A DNA stretch of 64,000 nucleotides from Syntrophaceae bacterium (lineage in GTDB: Bacteria > Desulfobacterota > BSN033 > UBA1163). Both the position numbers and the translations under genes were made by a program. Shown one piece after another: positions 24,159 through 33,519 of this stretch. The stretch lies in assembly GCA_013388635.1 (NCBI GenBank), contig JACAEX010000078.1, positions 39,743-103,742 of the forward strand, given 5' to 3'. The notes beneath the pieces were generated by a model. That model made no database searches, was not told where the DNA came from, and saw only the letters and a list, made by a program, of their open reading frames with translations. Each line of letters opens with the position of its first letter. Within the stretch, counting starts at the first letter, position 1.

Positions 24159-25027
24159 AGGTACTGAAGCTTGGGATTCCAAAAGGAAGTCTGGAGAATG
24201 CGACGATCGAACTTTTTAAAAAATCAGGGTGGAAGATCTCGGTCAGCTCCCGGAGCTATTTTCCCGTTGTGGACGATGACGAGCTTCGTTGCACCTTAGT
24301 TCGGGCCCAGGAGATGTCTCGGTTTGTCGAGATGGGGACACTGGATGCGGGCTTGACCGGAAAGGACTGGGTGCTGGAGAACGGGTCTGATGTGTTGGTC
24401 GTCCAGGACCTGGTCTATTCCAAAACCGGTGCAACCCCTGCGAGATGGGTTTTGGTGGTCACAGAGGATTCGCCCATTCGCGAACTGAAAGACCTGGAGG
24501 GGAAGAAGATCTTTACCGAGCTGGTCAATTTTACGAAACGGTACTTCGCCGAGCGAAAGATCAATGTAAACGTCGAGTTCTCCTGGGGAGCGACAGAGGG
24601 AAAGGTGATCGAAGGATTGGCCGATGCGATTGTCGAGGTGACCGAGACCGGAAGCACCCTTCGGGCCAACGGCCTCCGAATTGTGGAAGAACTGTTGGTG
24701 ACCAACACCCAGCTGATTGCGAATCGGGAGGCCTACCGGGATCCGTGGAAGAGGGAGAAGCTCGAACAGATCTCACTCCTTCTCCGAGGGGCCCTCCGGG
24801 CTGAGGGGATGGTGGGGCTCAAGATGAACGTTTCGGCAAACGACCTGAAGGGTGTGATCGAGATCCTGCCCAGCATCACCGCCCCAACGATCTCCAATCT
24901 CTTTCAGACGGACTGGTTCGCCGTCGAGGTGATGATCTCGGAGAAGGCTGTCCGGGAACTAATCCCCCAGTTACAGAAACGCGGGGCGGTCGGGATCATT
25001 GAATATCCGCTCAACAAGGTCATATAA
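24155..25027 (+). CDS. hisG: ATP phosphoribosyltransferase, long form
   Basis: HisG joins ATP and PRPP in the committed step of histidine synthesis. At 290 residues this is the long form, with a C-terminal ACT-like regulatory domain ([18 protein letters not shown]) that confers feedback inhibition by histidine. The start [18 protein letters not shown] and the block [20 protein letters not shown] are typical. The long form does not need HisZ. It begins with GTG inside the hisI stop codon. The two-gene unit hisI-hisG ends before a convergent methyltransferase gene. Confidence 0.94.
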   Translation: MKVLKLGIPKGSLENATIELFKKSGWKISVSSRSYFPVVDDDELRCTLVRAQEMSRFVEMGTLDAGLTGKDWVLENGSDVLVVQDLVYSKTGATPARWVLVVTEDSPIRELKDLEGKKIFTELVNFTKRYFAERKINVNVEFSWGATEGKVIEGLADAIVEVTETGSTLRANGLRIVEELLVTNTQLIANREAYRDPWKREKLEQISLLLRGALRAEGMVGLKMNVSANDLKGVIEILPSITAPTISNLFQTDWFAVEVMISEKAVRELIPQLQKRGAVGIIEYPLNKVI

Positions 25028-25091
25028 GGTTTTGATGATGGAGGATCGCTTCGCTTGAGGAGCACTTCGTTTGAGGGAAGAGGTGCTGTTT

Positions 25092-26387
25092 TTAGGGTGT
25101 GAGCAGTCCTATGACTTCCATGTGATAGGTCTGTGGGAACATATCGATGAGGCCGAGCTTTTGGAGTTGATATCCAGCCTCAGAAAAGAGACGGAGATCG
25201 CGTGAGAAGGTGGTCGGTTCACAAGAGACGTAGATGACCCTTTCAGGTTTCAATCTGACCACCTGATCCAAAATCGCCTTGCCACCTCTTCTCGGAGGGT
25301 CAAGGATCACGAGTTGAGGTCTTGGGCCTGCCCAGTGGGGCAGGATATCTTCAACCCTCCCATGAAGGAGGTTACCATTCGTAACCCTATTTCTTTCTTT
25401 ATTGAATCGGGCATCCTCCACAGCCGACGGATTTTCTTCAATTCCCCAGCTCTCTTTTGATAAAAGAGCCAGTGGTAGCGTGAAGTTTCCAACCCCGGCA
25501 TAGAGATCCAAGACATTCTCATCCTTTCTCACCCCCGAAAACTGGAGTACCATCTCAATCAATATCTGGTTCATTTCAAGATTGACCTGCGAAAAACTTT
25601 TCGCAGAGGCTCGGAGCCAAAACTCTCGTCTCTCTTGGCCCTGGGTCAAAGAGATCGTAAAATTGAGATGGGGATCGCCGAGGAAGACCGATCCCCCTTT
25701 GCTCACAACGGCGATGCCCTTGAGGACGGGATGGGCCTTGAGGAGATCGTTCAGATGATCTTTCATCCTTTGATGGAATGAGGTGGGGTGGAGGAGGAGA
25801 ACCCCTTTCCCTTCCACTGGTGAGACGTTGATCCTGATCTCCTTCACTTGAGACAAGCTAGTGGATTCTTTCTGGAGGAGGGAAAGGATTTGGTTGATGA
25901 GGGGATGAGAGATCGGACAACGGTCGACATTGACAAGGTGATGGGATCGTTCGCGATAATAACCGATCGCCTTTCCCTCTACCTTCAACTGGACTCTTGA
26001 CCGATAGCCATAAGATTGAGGCGAGGGTTGCCCTTCGATCGAGGGAACTTCTTTAAGCCCGGCCAATTTTATCAAAATCTCCCTTAAAATTTCCTTCTTC
26101 AAATCTATCTGGGCAGGATGGTGAATGTGTTGCCATTGACAGCCACCACATTGACCGAAGAGAGGGCATACGGGATCCGACCTGAAAGGGGATGGTTTAA
26201 TCAGCTTGATCAATCTTCCGATGGCATAGCCTTTTTTCTTCTGGATGACTTTGACCCATCCCTGGTCGCCTACTACCGAGTGGGGCACGAAAAGAACCTG
26301 GCCATCGATCCGGGCAACCCCGTATCCCCGGAAAGCCATTGACTCGATCTTGAGCTGGGCCTCTTCCATCGTTCTTATAAGTAGCAT
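25092..26387 (-). CDS. rlmD: 23S rRNA (uracil-C5)-methyltransferase, RlmD/RumA type
   Basis: The 431-residue protein has an N-terminal TRAM-like RNA-binding domain and an Fe-S cysteine group (CPLFGQCGGCQWQH and a later RCPISH). The SAM-dependent methyltransferase domain carries LDLYAGVGNFTLPLA, LDPPRRGGK and the catalytic cysteine in YVSCEPTTFSRDL. Members methylate U1939 (RlmD) or U747 (RlmC) of 23S rRNA. ATG 26387 is used, but an in-frame ATG at 26369 just before EEAQLKIESM is also plausible, since neither has a strong ribosome site. Convergent with hisG. Confidence 0.88.
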   Translation of the reverse strand: MLLIRTMEEAQLKIESMAFRGYGVARIDGQVLFVPHSVVGDQGWVKVIQKKKGYAIGRLIKLIKPSPFRSDPVCPLFGQCGGCQWQHIHHPAQIDLKKEILREILIKLAGLKEVPSIEGQPSPQSYGYRSRVQLKVEGKAIGYYRERSHHLVNVDRCPISHPLINQILSLLQKESTSLSQVKEIRINVSPVEGKGVLLLHPTSFHQRMKDHLNDLLKAHPVLKGIAVVSKGGSVFLGDPHLNFTISLTQGQERREFWLRASAKSFSQVNLEMNQILIEMVLQFSGVRKDENVLDLYAGVGNFTLPLALLSKESWGIEENPSAVEDARFNKERNRVTNGNLLHGRVEDILPHWAGPRPQLVILDPPRRGGKAILDQVVRLKPERVIYVSCEPTTFSRDLRLFSEAGYQLQKLGLIDMFPQTYHMEVIGLLTP

Positions 26388-26503
26388 CAAGTCTGAAAGG
26401 ATTCAACGGATCCGAGGTGGGCACTGTCTTGAGAATCATGCAATGAATTGACATCTCGGCCCGATTTTGTTAGGTTTACCCTGTTGTTGAATTTAAATAG
26501 ATG

Positions 26504-26531
26504 TTGAAATAGCGAAATATATTGGTATATC
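26504..26531 (+). promoter_or_regulatory. Candidate promoter of the accD-folC-lptD block
   Basis: TTGAAA (26504-26509), a 16-base spacer and TATATC (26526-26531) stand about 100 bases before accD in an AT-rich stretch of 243 bases that holds no gene. Confidence 0.4.
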
Positions 26532-26633
26532 TTTAACAGACGAATTTGCAGGGCATCTTTTCACAACTGCAGGGTTTGCCGTGACAGTTACGGCGAAATT
26601 TCACCGGTTTGAAGAGAGGGATGACCCGAGGCG

Positions 26634-27497
26634 ATGAGCTGGTTTAAGAAAGGAGAGGAGGAGAAGGAGAAGAAAGAGAGGCGGGAAGAGCTGCAGCTTT
26701 CCGACCACCTCTGGATCAAATGTAACTCCTGTAACGAGATCATCTATCGAAAGGTGATCGAGCGAAATTTCGAGGTCTGCCCAAAATGCAACTACCATTT
26801 CCAGATCCCTGCTCGAAGGAGGATGGACTATGTGGTCGATCCAGGGACTTTCGTTGAATATGACGCAGATCTTCTGCCTGTCGATCCCCTGGAGTTTAAG
26901 GATCTGAAGCGGTATCCCCATCGAGTGAAGGAATCCCAGGAGGCTACAGGCCAGAAGGAGGCGGTCATCTGCGGGGAGGCGAAGGTGGAAGGCCAGCCAG
27001 CCATGATCGGGATTTTTGAATTCAACTTCATGGGAGGGAGTCTCGGGTCGGTGGCCGGAGAGAAGATTACCCGGTTGATCGAACGGGCCATTGAGAAGAG
27101 GATGGGGGTGATCATCTTCTGTGCCTCAGGAGGGGCAAGGATGCAGGAAGGTATCCTCTCCTTGATGCAGATGGCCAAGACGAGCGCCGCCCTTGCTAAA
27201 CTCCACGAAGCAAGGCTTCCCTACATCTCGGTCCTGACCGATCCTACCACCGGTGGGGTATCGGCCAGCATCGGCATGTTGGGGGATGTGATTATAGCGG
27301 AGCCGAGGGCAATGATCGGATTTGCAGGGCCAAGGGTGATTAAGGAGACGATCCGGGCGGAGCTGCCAGAAGGATTTCAGCGGGCGGAATACCTTCTCCA
27401 ACACGGGATGATCGATCTGATTGTGGAGCGAAAGGATCTCCGGCATACCCTGGCCTCGCTCTTGGAGATGCTCAGAACGGATGATGGAAAGAACTGA
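26634..27497 (+). CDS. accD: Acetyl-CoA carboxylase carboxyltransferase, beta subunit
   Basis: AccD forms the carboxyltransferase half of acetyl-CoA carboxylase together with AccA, making malonyl-CoA for fatty acids. The 287-residue protein begins with a charged stretch, then a zinc ribbon (CNSCNEII and CPKCNYHF). The crotonase-fold domain follows, with GGSLGSVAGEKITRL, FCASGGARMQEG and TDPTTGGVSASIGMLGD. The folC start overlaps its last 17 bases. The accD-folC order is common in proteobacteria. Confidence 0.95.
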   Translation: MSWFKKGEEEKEKKERREELQLSDHLWIKCNSCNEIIYRKVIERNFEVCPKCNYHFQIPARRRMDYVVDPGTFVEYDADLLPVDPLEFKDLKRYPHRVKESQEATGQKEAVICGEAKVEGQPAMIGIFEFNFMGGSLGSVAGEKITRLIERAIEKRMGVIIFCASGGARMQEGILSLMQMAKTSAALAKLHEARLPYISVLTDPTTGGVSASIGMLGDVIIAEPRAMIGFAGPRVIKETIRAELPEGFQRAEYLLQHGMIDLIVERKDLRHTLASLLEMLRTDDGKN

Positions 27498-28797
27498 CCC
27501 ATCCACAGGGAAAAAGGCATATCAGGAGTCGTTGGACTTTCTCTACGGCCTTGAAAAGTTTGGGATGATCTTCGGCCTGACCCAGGTGGAGAGAATCCTG
27601 AAGGCCCTCGGCGATCCCCATAAGGACGTTCAGGTCATCCATATCGGAGGGACGAACGGAAAAGGGTCGACGGCGGCAATGATCGCCTCGGTATTGCAGA
27701 AGGAAGGCTACCGGGTGGGTCTTTATACATCGCCTCATCTCATTCGATTCACCGAGCGGATCAAGATCAATGGAGAGGAGATTGAGGAGCAAGAGGTGGC
27801 CAGGCTGGCGGAATGGATGAGAGAGAGGGTCGGAGAAGCTAACATCACCCCTCCTTTCACCTTTTTCGATTTTACCACAGCCATGGCCCTTTATTACTTC
27901 AGGCAGAAGATGGTGGACCTGGCTGTGTTGGAGGTCGGTCTGGGCGGGAGACTCGATTCAACCAATGTGGTCGACCCGCTCCTCTCGGTCATCACCAACA
28001 TATCGAAAGACCACGAGGCTTACCTGGGCAATAGCATCTTGAAGATCGCAGGAGAGAAGGCGGGCATTATCAAGAAAGGCCGGCCGCTGGTCACCGCTGC
28101 CACACAGGCCCAGGTGCTCCGGCTTTTTTCAAAGGTCTGTCGTGAGAAGGGATCTCCCTGCTTCCGGGTCGGAAAGGAGTTTCGATACGCGTGCTCGGAG
28201 AACGGAGATTTTCATTACGAGGGCCTGCACCGAAAGTTGTGGGGACTCCGCCTCAGTCTCAGAGGATTTCATCAGGTCATCAATGCGACGACGGCACTCG
28301 GAGCGTTAGAGGTCTTAGAGGATCTGGGATATACGGTATCGACCGATGCCATGGTGGAAGGGTTGAAAGAGGTGGAATGGCCAGGGAGGTTGGAGGTCAC
28401 CGCCTCTTCACCCAGGGTGGTCCTCGACGGAGCTCATAATCCGGCGGGAGCCCTTGTCCTGAAGGAGTCTCTGGAGAAGGAATTTCAATACGACCACCTC
28501 ACGCTCCTCATCGGCGTGATGAAAGACAAAGACATCCGATCGATCCTCGGTCTCCTGGCCCCCTTGGCAGATCGCATCATCCTCACCAGACCGAATAGCG
28601 AGCGGGCCGCTCCTCCTGCCTTACTCAAAAAGGAACTGGGAAGGAATGGAAGACGGGCGGAGATCATCGAAGATCTCAAGGAGGCCATCCAAAGGGGTCT
28701 CTCCATCACCGGACAGGAAGACCTCTTCTGCATCACGGGATCCCTCTATACAGTAGGTGAGGCCAGGGCCTATTTCCATCCCCAGAGAGGATCATGA
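27481..28797 (+). CDS. folC: Bifunctional folylpolyglutamate/dihydrofolate synthase
   Basis: FolC adds glutamate to folates, and in many bacteria also makes dihydrofolate from dihydropteroate. The 438-residue Mur-ligase-like protein has the P-loop HIGGTNGKGSTAAM, the substrate block YTSPHLIRFTERIKINGE, and VVLDGAHNPAGALVLKE in the C-terminal domain. ATG 27481 overlaps the end of accD by 17 bases (ATG 27484 is also possible). Its stop overlaps the lptD start (ATGA), so the three genes are likely one transcript. Confidence 0.94.
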   Translation: MMERTDPSTGKKAYQESLDFLYGLEKFGMIFGLTQVERILKALGDPHKDVQVIHIGGTNGKGSTAAMIASVLQKEGYRVGLYTSPHLIRFTERIKINGEEIEEQEVARLAEWMRERVGEANITPPFTFFDFTTAMALYYFRQKMVDLAVLEVGLGGRLDSTNVVDPLLSVITNISKDHEAYLGNSILKIAGEKAGIIKKGRPLVTAATQAQVLRLFSKVCREKGSPCFRVGKEFRYACSENGDFHYEGLHRKLWGLRLSLRGFHQVINATTALGALEVLEDLGYTVSTDAMVEGLKEVEWPGRLEVTASSPRVVLDGAHNPAGALVLKESLEKEFQYDHLTLLIGVMKDKDIRSILGLLAPLADRIILTRPNSERAAPPALLKKELGRNGRRAEIIEDLKEAIQRGLSITGQEDLFCITGSLYTVGEARAYFHPQRGS

Positions 28798-30947
28798 GGT
28801 ATTGCTCGTTCGTGATGAGCTTCGTTCTTGTTCTCTTCACTTTCTTTTCCCCCGATGCCCTCCGTGCGAAGATGCCCGAGGTGAAGATGGCAAAGGAGGA
28901 AGGCCCGGTCGATATCGAAGCCAATGAACTGATCTATGACAAGGAACAGAATCTTTATACCGGCCGGGGAAATGTGGAGGTCCACCGGGGGGATATGCTT
29001 CTCCTGGCGGATCACGTCCAGCTCGATATGGCGACCAAAGACCTGGTGGCCTGGGGAAAGGTTTTGCTAAGAGAGGGAGAAGATGTGGTGGAGTGTGAGC
29101 GCCTTGAGATCAACCTCGACAGCCGATTGGGGAGGATCTATCAGGCCAGACTCTTTCTGAAGGATCAGAATTTTCATATCCTCGGCCGGGAGATAGAAAA
29201 ACTGGGGGAGGCCCGTTATCGGGTAAGGGACGGCTCTTTCACCACCTGCGATGCGAAACGTCCACCCTGGAAATTTACGGTGAAGGAGCTGGAGGTCACC
29301 ATAGAAGGCTATGGGATTGCAAAACACCCGGTCTTCCATATCGAGGAGATTCCGTTTCTCTATCTGCCTTTGGCCATCTTCCCTGTGAAGAAGGAGAGAC
29401 AGACCGGCCTTCTCATGCCAGCGCTGCTCCATTCCTCAAAGTACGGTTTTGGGGTGAAGAACGCATTTTTCTGGGCGATCTCAAAGGATATGGACTCCAC
29501 GCTCTATCTCGATTGGTTGGGAGATCGAGGGTTTAAAGAGGGTTTGGAGTACCGGTACGCTCTCACAAAGAATCTCAACGGCCGAGCCAACCTCTACTTC
29601 ATCGATGATCGGGTCTCCAATAGAGATCGATATGCATTCTTTCTCAGGCATGACCAGCGGTTTGCCGATGGTCTTTATCTCAAAGGGAACGTGAACCATG
29701 TCAGCGACAATCTTTACCCCCAGGACTTTGACCAGGACATCCCGGATGCCTCATCGATTGATTCAAGAAGCGGAAGGCAGCTGAGGTCAAATCTCTTTGG
29801 AGGAAAGAATTGGGATCGGTTTACTTTCTTGGCCGAGGGTGCGGTTTTTAACGATCTGACCAAGGAGAGTAATGACGAGACGGTGCAGAAGCTTCCCCAG
29901 GTCAGCTTCTACGCCCATCCCCAGCCGCTTTTCAGGACGCCGTTCTTCTATGATGTGGCCTCTTCCTATACCCATTTCTGGCGGGAGAAGGGCCTGGTGA
30001 CACACCGGGGCGATCTCTTCCCGAGGATTTCTTATCCGGTGAGGCTGCTCGATGTGTTGAAGTTGGAATCGGATGTGGGCCTGAGAGAGACCTTTTACCG
30101 TTCGTATCATGATCCAGCCCGAGAACTGAATCAATGGAAGACGAGGGAGACTGTTGAGGCAAGCACGGAGTTGGGCACTGAATTTTACAGGGTCTATGAG
30201 GGGAGCTCGATTCCGAAGATTTCCAAGCTTTACAGCGTGACCAGATGGATGCATACGGTTGAGCCCACGATCGGTTACCGGTACAGCCCCCGGGTGAAAC
30301 AGCGTGATCTCCCCATTTTCGATGAGACAGACCGACTTGCCTACACCAGTCAGATCACCTACGGGATCACCCAGCGCCTTGTGGGAAAGCCCGAGAAGGA
30401 GGGAATCGACTCCGGACCTTATGAGTATGGGAAGTTTAAGGTCTCTCAGAGCTACAGCCTTGGAGATCCCTTTCAGATCGATTCAAAAGGGAGGGAAGAG
30501 GACTTTTCCAATATCAAGGGAGAGCTTTGGTGGAATTTCAGCCCCTATGTTTCCGCGCAATGGGATGCGGAGTTGAATGCCTATCGATGGGAATTCGACA
30601 TATTTAATTATCTCGTCACGGTACAGGATCGAAGAAATGATACCTTTCAAGTCCAATATCGGTATACCCGGGATAGCACCAATGAGATCAATTTCTATAC
30701 CCGCTTGAGAACGATCAAGCCCTTATACATCTCTGGTTCGATGCGTTATAATGTGTTGGAGAAGATGAGGGTGGAGAATGTCTACGGTATCGAATATCAG
30801 GCTCAGTGCTGGGCTTTGAATCTGACCGTCCAGGACAAGAACCGGTCTCCTGATCGGACCCAGAAGAAAGAGCTTAAATTTCAATTTCAAGTCACTCTGC
30901 TGGGTATCGGTGGCGTAGGGGTCAAGCCCGGTATGTTCGGGCAGTAG
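28794..30947 (+). CDS. lptD: LPS-assembly outer-membrane protein LptD
   Basis: LptD is the outer-membrane barrel that inserts lipopolysaccharide together with LptE. The 717-residue protein has a signal peptide (VMSFVLVLFTFFSPDALRA) and an OstA/LptA-like beta-jellyroll (EANELIYDKEQNLYTGRGNV). A long C-terminal barrel follows, with alternating Tyr-rich strands such as GLEYRYALTKNLNGRANLYF. This establishes a Gram-negative envelope with LPS. It starts within the folC stop codon and is followed by dTDP-rhamnose genes. The length is on the short side for proteobacterial LptD but usual in deltaproteobacteria. Confidence 0.9.
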   Translation: MRYCSFVMSFVLVLFTFFSPDALRAKMPEVKMAKEEGPVDIEANELIYDKEQNLYTGRGNVEVHRGDMLLLADHVQLDMATKDLVAWGKVLLREGEDVVECERLEINLDSRLGRIYQARLFLKDQNFHILGREIEKLGEARYRVRDGSFTTCDAKRPPWKFTVKELEVTIEGYGIAKHPVFHIEEIPFLYLPLAIFPVKKERQTGLLMPALLHSSKYGFGVKNAFFWAISKDMDSTLYLDWLGDRGFKEGLEYRYALTKNLNGRANLYFIDDRVSNRDRYAFFLRHDQRFADGLYLKGNVNHVSDNLYPQDFDQDIPDASSIDSRSGRQLRSNLFGGKNWDRFTFLAEGAVFNDLTKESNDETVQKLPQVSFYAHPQPLFRTPFFYDVASSYTHFWREKGLVTHRGDLFPRISYPVRLLDVLKLESDVGLRETFYRSYHDPARELNQWKTRETVEASTELGTEFYRVYEGSSIPKISKLYSVTRWMHTVEPTIGYRYSPRVKQRDLPIFDETDRLAYTSQITYGITQRLVGKPEKEGIDSGPYEYGKFKVSQSYSLGDPFQIDSKGREEDFSNIKGELWWNFSPYVSAQWDAELNAYRWEFDIFNYLVTVQDRRNDTFQVQYRYTRDSTNEINFYTRLRTIKPLYISGSMRYNVLEKMRVENVYGIEYQAQCWALNLTVQDKNRSPDRTQKKELKFQFQVTLLGIGGVGVKPGMFGQ

Positions 30948-30968
30948 TTGAGAGAGGAGGGGAAAGGA

Positions 30969-31697
30969 ATGAAAGGGGTTATCTTAGCAGGAGGTTTAGG
31001 AACCCGGCTCTATCCATTGACCAAGGTGACCAACAAACACCTCCTGCCCATTTATGATAAGCCGATGATCTACTATCCCATCCAGACCCTGATCAATGCG
31101 GGCATCGATGACATCCTGATCGTGACCGGGGGAAACAGCGCCGGGGACTTCTTAAAGCTCTTGGGAAATGGAAAGGAGTTCGGGTTGAAACATATCAACT
31201 ACACTTACCAGGAGGGAGAGGGGGGCATCGCAGAGGCCCTGGGTTTGGCAGAGTTCTTTGCCGGTGGTGAGAAGATCTGTGTGGTATTGGGAGATAATAT
31301 CATTGAGAAGAATATCCGAAGGGCTGCCCAGGCCTTTCAGGAGCAGAAGGAAGGGGCGAAGATTCTGCTCAAAGAGGTTCCTGATCCGGAGCGATTTGGA
31401 GTTCCAGAGCTGAAAGGGGATCGGATCGTTTCCATCGAAGAGAAGCCGAAGAAGCCGAAGTCCAATTATGCCGTGATCGGGATCTATTTTTTCGATGCGA
31501 CGGTTTTCGATATCGTCAAAACCCTGAAGCCCTCTGCCCGCGGAGAGCTGGAGATCTCCGATGTGAACAATCGTTATATCGAAAGGGGACAGATGACGTG
31601 GGATATTCTGGAGGGTTGGTGGACGGATGCCGGGACATTTGAATCGCTGCTTCGTGCAAACCAACTGGTTGCCCAGACCGGTGCCAACAAACTTTGA
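30969..31697 (+). CDS. rmlA: Glucose-1-phosphate thymidylyltransferase, short form
   Basis: RmlA couples glucose-1-phosphate to dTTP in the first step of dTDP-L-rhamnose synthesis. ATG 30969 sits after GAGGAGGGGAAAGG and yields 242 residues beginning MKGVILAGGLGTRLYPLT. Other blocks are TNKHLLPIYDKPMIYYPIQT, VVLGDNI and IEEKPKKPKSNYAV. It lacks the last 45-50 residues of typical 290-residue RmlA, as do other short nucleotidyltransferases of this family. The rest of the pathway follows. A hairpin resembling a terminator lies five bases after its stop. Confidence 0.88.
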   Translation: MKGVILAGGLGTRLYPLTKVTNKHLLPIYDKPMIYYPIQTLINAGIDDILIVTGGNSAGDFLKLLGNGKEFGLKHINYTYQEGEGGIAEALGLAEFFAGGEKICVVLGDNIIEKNIRRAAQAFQEQKEGAKILLKEVPDPERFGVPELKGDRIVSIEEKPKKPKSNYAVIGIYFFDATVFDIVKTLKPSARGELEISDVNNRYIERGQMTWDILEGWWTDAGTFESLLRANQLVAQTGANKL

Positions 31698-31701
31698 TCA
31701 C

Positions 31702-31735
31702 GCTATGCGCATGGCGCCAAGCGCTTAGCTTTTTT
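31702..31735 (+). terminator. Terminator-like hairpin between rmlA and the rmlC-like gene
   Basis: GCTATGCGC and GCGCTTAGC pair at eight of nine positions around a ten-base loop, followed by TTTTTT. It would attenuate reading into the rest of the rml genes. A related sequence, in the opposite orientation, is found at about 39318-39341, so it may be a dispersed repeat unit that works as a terminator. Confidence 0.6.
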
Positions 31736-31746
31736 AGGGAGGCAGG

Positions 31747-32202
31747 ATGATCCAGGGAGTTAAGACCAAGGTGTTGCGGGTCATTCCAGATGAACGGGGG
31801 AGGGTGATGGAGATCCTCAGGGCTGATGACGAGCTCTTCCTGAAGTTCGGACAGGTCTACGTCACGACCACCTACCCGCAGGTGGTAAAGGCCTGGCATT
31901 ATCATAAAATTCAGACCGATCACATCGCCGTCATTGGAGGGATGATCAAACTGGTCCTTTACGATCCGAGGGAGGGTTCACCTACGAAAGGAGAGATCAA
32001 CGAATTCTTCATCGGGATCCACAACCCTTTGCTCGTTCAAGTGCCCAATGGAATCTATCACGGATGGAAATGTATCAGCGAGGAGGAGGCGATTGTCATT
32101 AACATTCCGACAGAGGTCTACGCCTATCGTGCGCCAGATGAATACCGGCTCCCCCCTCATGGAAAAGATATTCCTTATGACTGGTCGAGAAAGGATGGAT
32201 GA
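31747..32202 (+). CDS. rmlC: dTDP-4-dehydrorhamnose 3,5-epimerase-related protein
   Basis: The 151-residue cupin matches the RmlC family, with DERGRVMEILRADDELFLKF, the histidine-rich AWHYHKIQTDHIAV and VQVPNGIYHGWKC. RmlC epimerises the 3 and 5 positions of the 4-keto sugar in rhamnose synthesis. This sequence is shorter than classical RmlC (about 180) and somewhat divergent, so a 3- or 5-epimerase or a related sugar isomerase is possible. Its place between rmlA and rmlB supports the rhamnose route. A GGGAGGCAGG site lies just before the ATG. Confidence 0.8.
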   Translation: MIQGVKTKVLRVIPDERGRVMEILRADDELFLKFGQVYVTTTYPQVVKAWHYHKIQTDHIAVIGGMIKLVLYDPREGSPTKGEINEFFIGIHNPLLVQVPNGIYHGWKCISEEEAIVINIPTEVYAYRAPDEYRLPPHGKDIPYDWSRKDG

Positions 32203-32208
32203 TGAGTT

Positions 32209-32356
32209 GCAAATTCGAATCACGAAATTCGAAATCCTAAACAAATTCAGATGACCGAAAGGCTGAATTTAAAACTATGGAATGAATAACGTTCTTAAAG
32301 TTTGGTCATTTTAACTTAGGGTTTGTTTCGAGTCTCGAAATTTGAATTTCGGGTTT
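32209..32356. repeat. Long palindromic AT-rich repeat, copy 2
   Basis: The left arm (AAATTCGAATCACGAAATTC, then AAATTCAGATGACC) is complementary to the right arm (TTTGGTCATTTTAACTTAGG, then GTTTCGAGTCTCGAAATTTG). It fills the gap between the rmlC-like gene and rmlB. It is the most diverged of the four copies in the arms and carries no inserted hairpin. Confidence 0.75.
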
Positions 32357-32379
32357 TTGGTTCCCTATAGGGGTGCGAG

Positions 32380-33396
32380 ATGAGGATACTGGTGACGGGT
32401 GGTTGTGGATTCATCGGGAGCAACTTCGTTCGTTACTTCTTGAAGACCTATCCGGACGGGTCTCTGATCAATGTAGATAAGTTGACCTACGCCGGAAATT
32501 TGGAAAATCTTTCCGATCTCTCCGGTTCCCCGCGCTATCACTTCATCAGAGGGGATATTGCAGATGCCGCAAGGATGGAGGAATTGATCAGCAAGGATGT
32601 GGAGGCCATTGTCAACTTTGCCGCCGAATCCCATGTCGATCGATCGATCGAGGATCCGAGCGCCTTTATGAAGACCAATGTATTTGGGACCTTTGTGCTT
32701 TTAGAAGCGGTGAGGAAGGTCTTTCCGAAACGGTCGATCCGTTTTGTCCAGATTTCTACGGACGAAGTCTACGGCTCCCTGGGTGAGACAGGGGCATTTA
32801 CAGAGGAGACCCCGCTTGCGCCCAACAGCCCTTACTCGGCGAGCAAATCGGCCGCCGATATGCTGGTCCGGGCCTATTACCATACCTACGGGCTTCCCGC
32901 GGTCATCACCAGATGTTCTAACAATTACGGCCCGTACCAATTTCCTGAGAAGCTGATCCCCTTGATGATCTCCAATGCGATTGAAGGTAAGGAGCTTCCG
33001 ATTTATGGCGATGGGATGCATGTGCGGGACTGGATCTATGTGGAAGATCATTGCCAAGCGATCGACGTGGTCCTCCAGCGGGGTAAGGCAGGAGAGGTTT
33101 ACAACATCGGAGGACGGAGCGAGAGGCCAAACCTCGTTGTTGCAAAGGCCATTTTGGACCGACTGGGAAAACCCCATTCCATGATCCGGTTTGTCGCGGA
33201 TCGGCCCGGACATGACCGGCGTTATGCCATTGACTTCTCAAAGATTGAAAGGGAACTGGGATGGACCCCTTCGGTCTCCTTTGAAGAGGGGATCAGCCGA
33301 ACGGTCGAATGGTACCTGAACCATCAGGAGTGGTGGAAGAAGATCAGGACAGGAGAATATTTAAATTACTATAAACGGATGTACGAGAACCGGTAA
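32380..33396 (+). CDS. rmlB: dTDP-glucose 4,6-dehydratase
   Basis: RmlB is an NAD-dependent extended SDR enzyme that makes dTDP-4-keto-6-deoxyglucose. The 338-residue protein starts MRILVTGGCGFIGSNFVRYF (nucleotide-binding loop). It has ISTDEVYGSLGETGAFTEET with the catalytic Asp/Glu, and the YxxxK of SPYSASKSAADM. The block NNYGPYQFPEKLIPL is diagnostic. It is the second enzyme of the dTDP-rhamnose route, here placed between rmlC-like and rmlD. A GAGATG start context with a weak ribosome site is used. Confidence 0.95.
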   Translation: MRILVTGGCGFIGSNFVRYFLKTYPDGSLINVDKLTYAGNLENLSDLSGSPRYHFIRGDIADAARMEELISKDVEAIVNFAAESHVDRSIEDPSAFMKTNVFGTFVLLEAVRKVFPKRSIRFVQISTDEVYGSLGETGAFTEETPLAPNSPYSASKSAADMLVRAYYHTYGLPAVITRCSNNYGPYQFPEKLIPLMISNAIEGKELPIYGDGMHVRDWIYVEDHCQAIDVVLQRGKAGEVYNIGGRSERPNLVVAKAILDRLGKPHSMIRFVADRPGHDRRYAIDFSKIERELGWTPSVSFEEGISRTVEWYLNHQEWWKKIRTGEYLNYYKRMYENR

Positions 33397-33519
33397 AAGA
33401 GAGATCCCAAATCCCAAATCGCCAATAAGCGCCAATAGCCAAATTCTGAATTGTTTGAATAGGGAGACATTTTTGATGGTTCGCCAGAGCATAGAGAGAG
33501 GCTGGGGGTCATTCCGGAT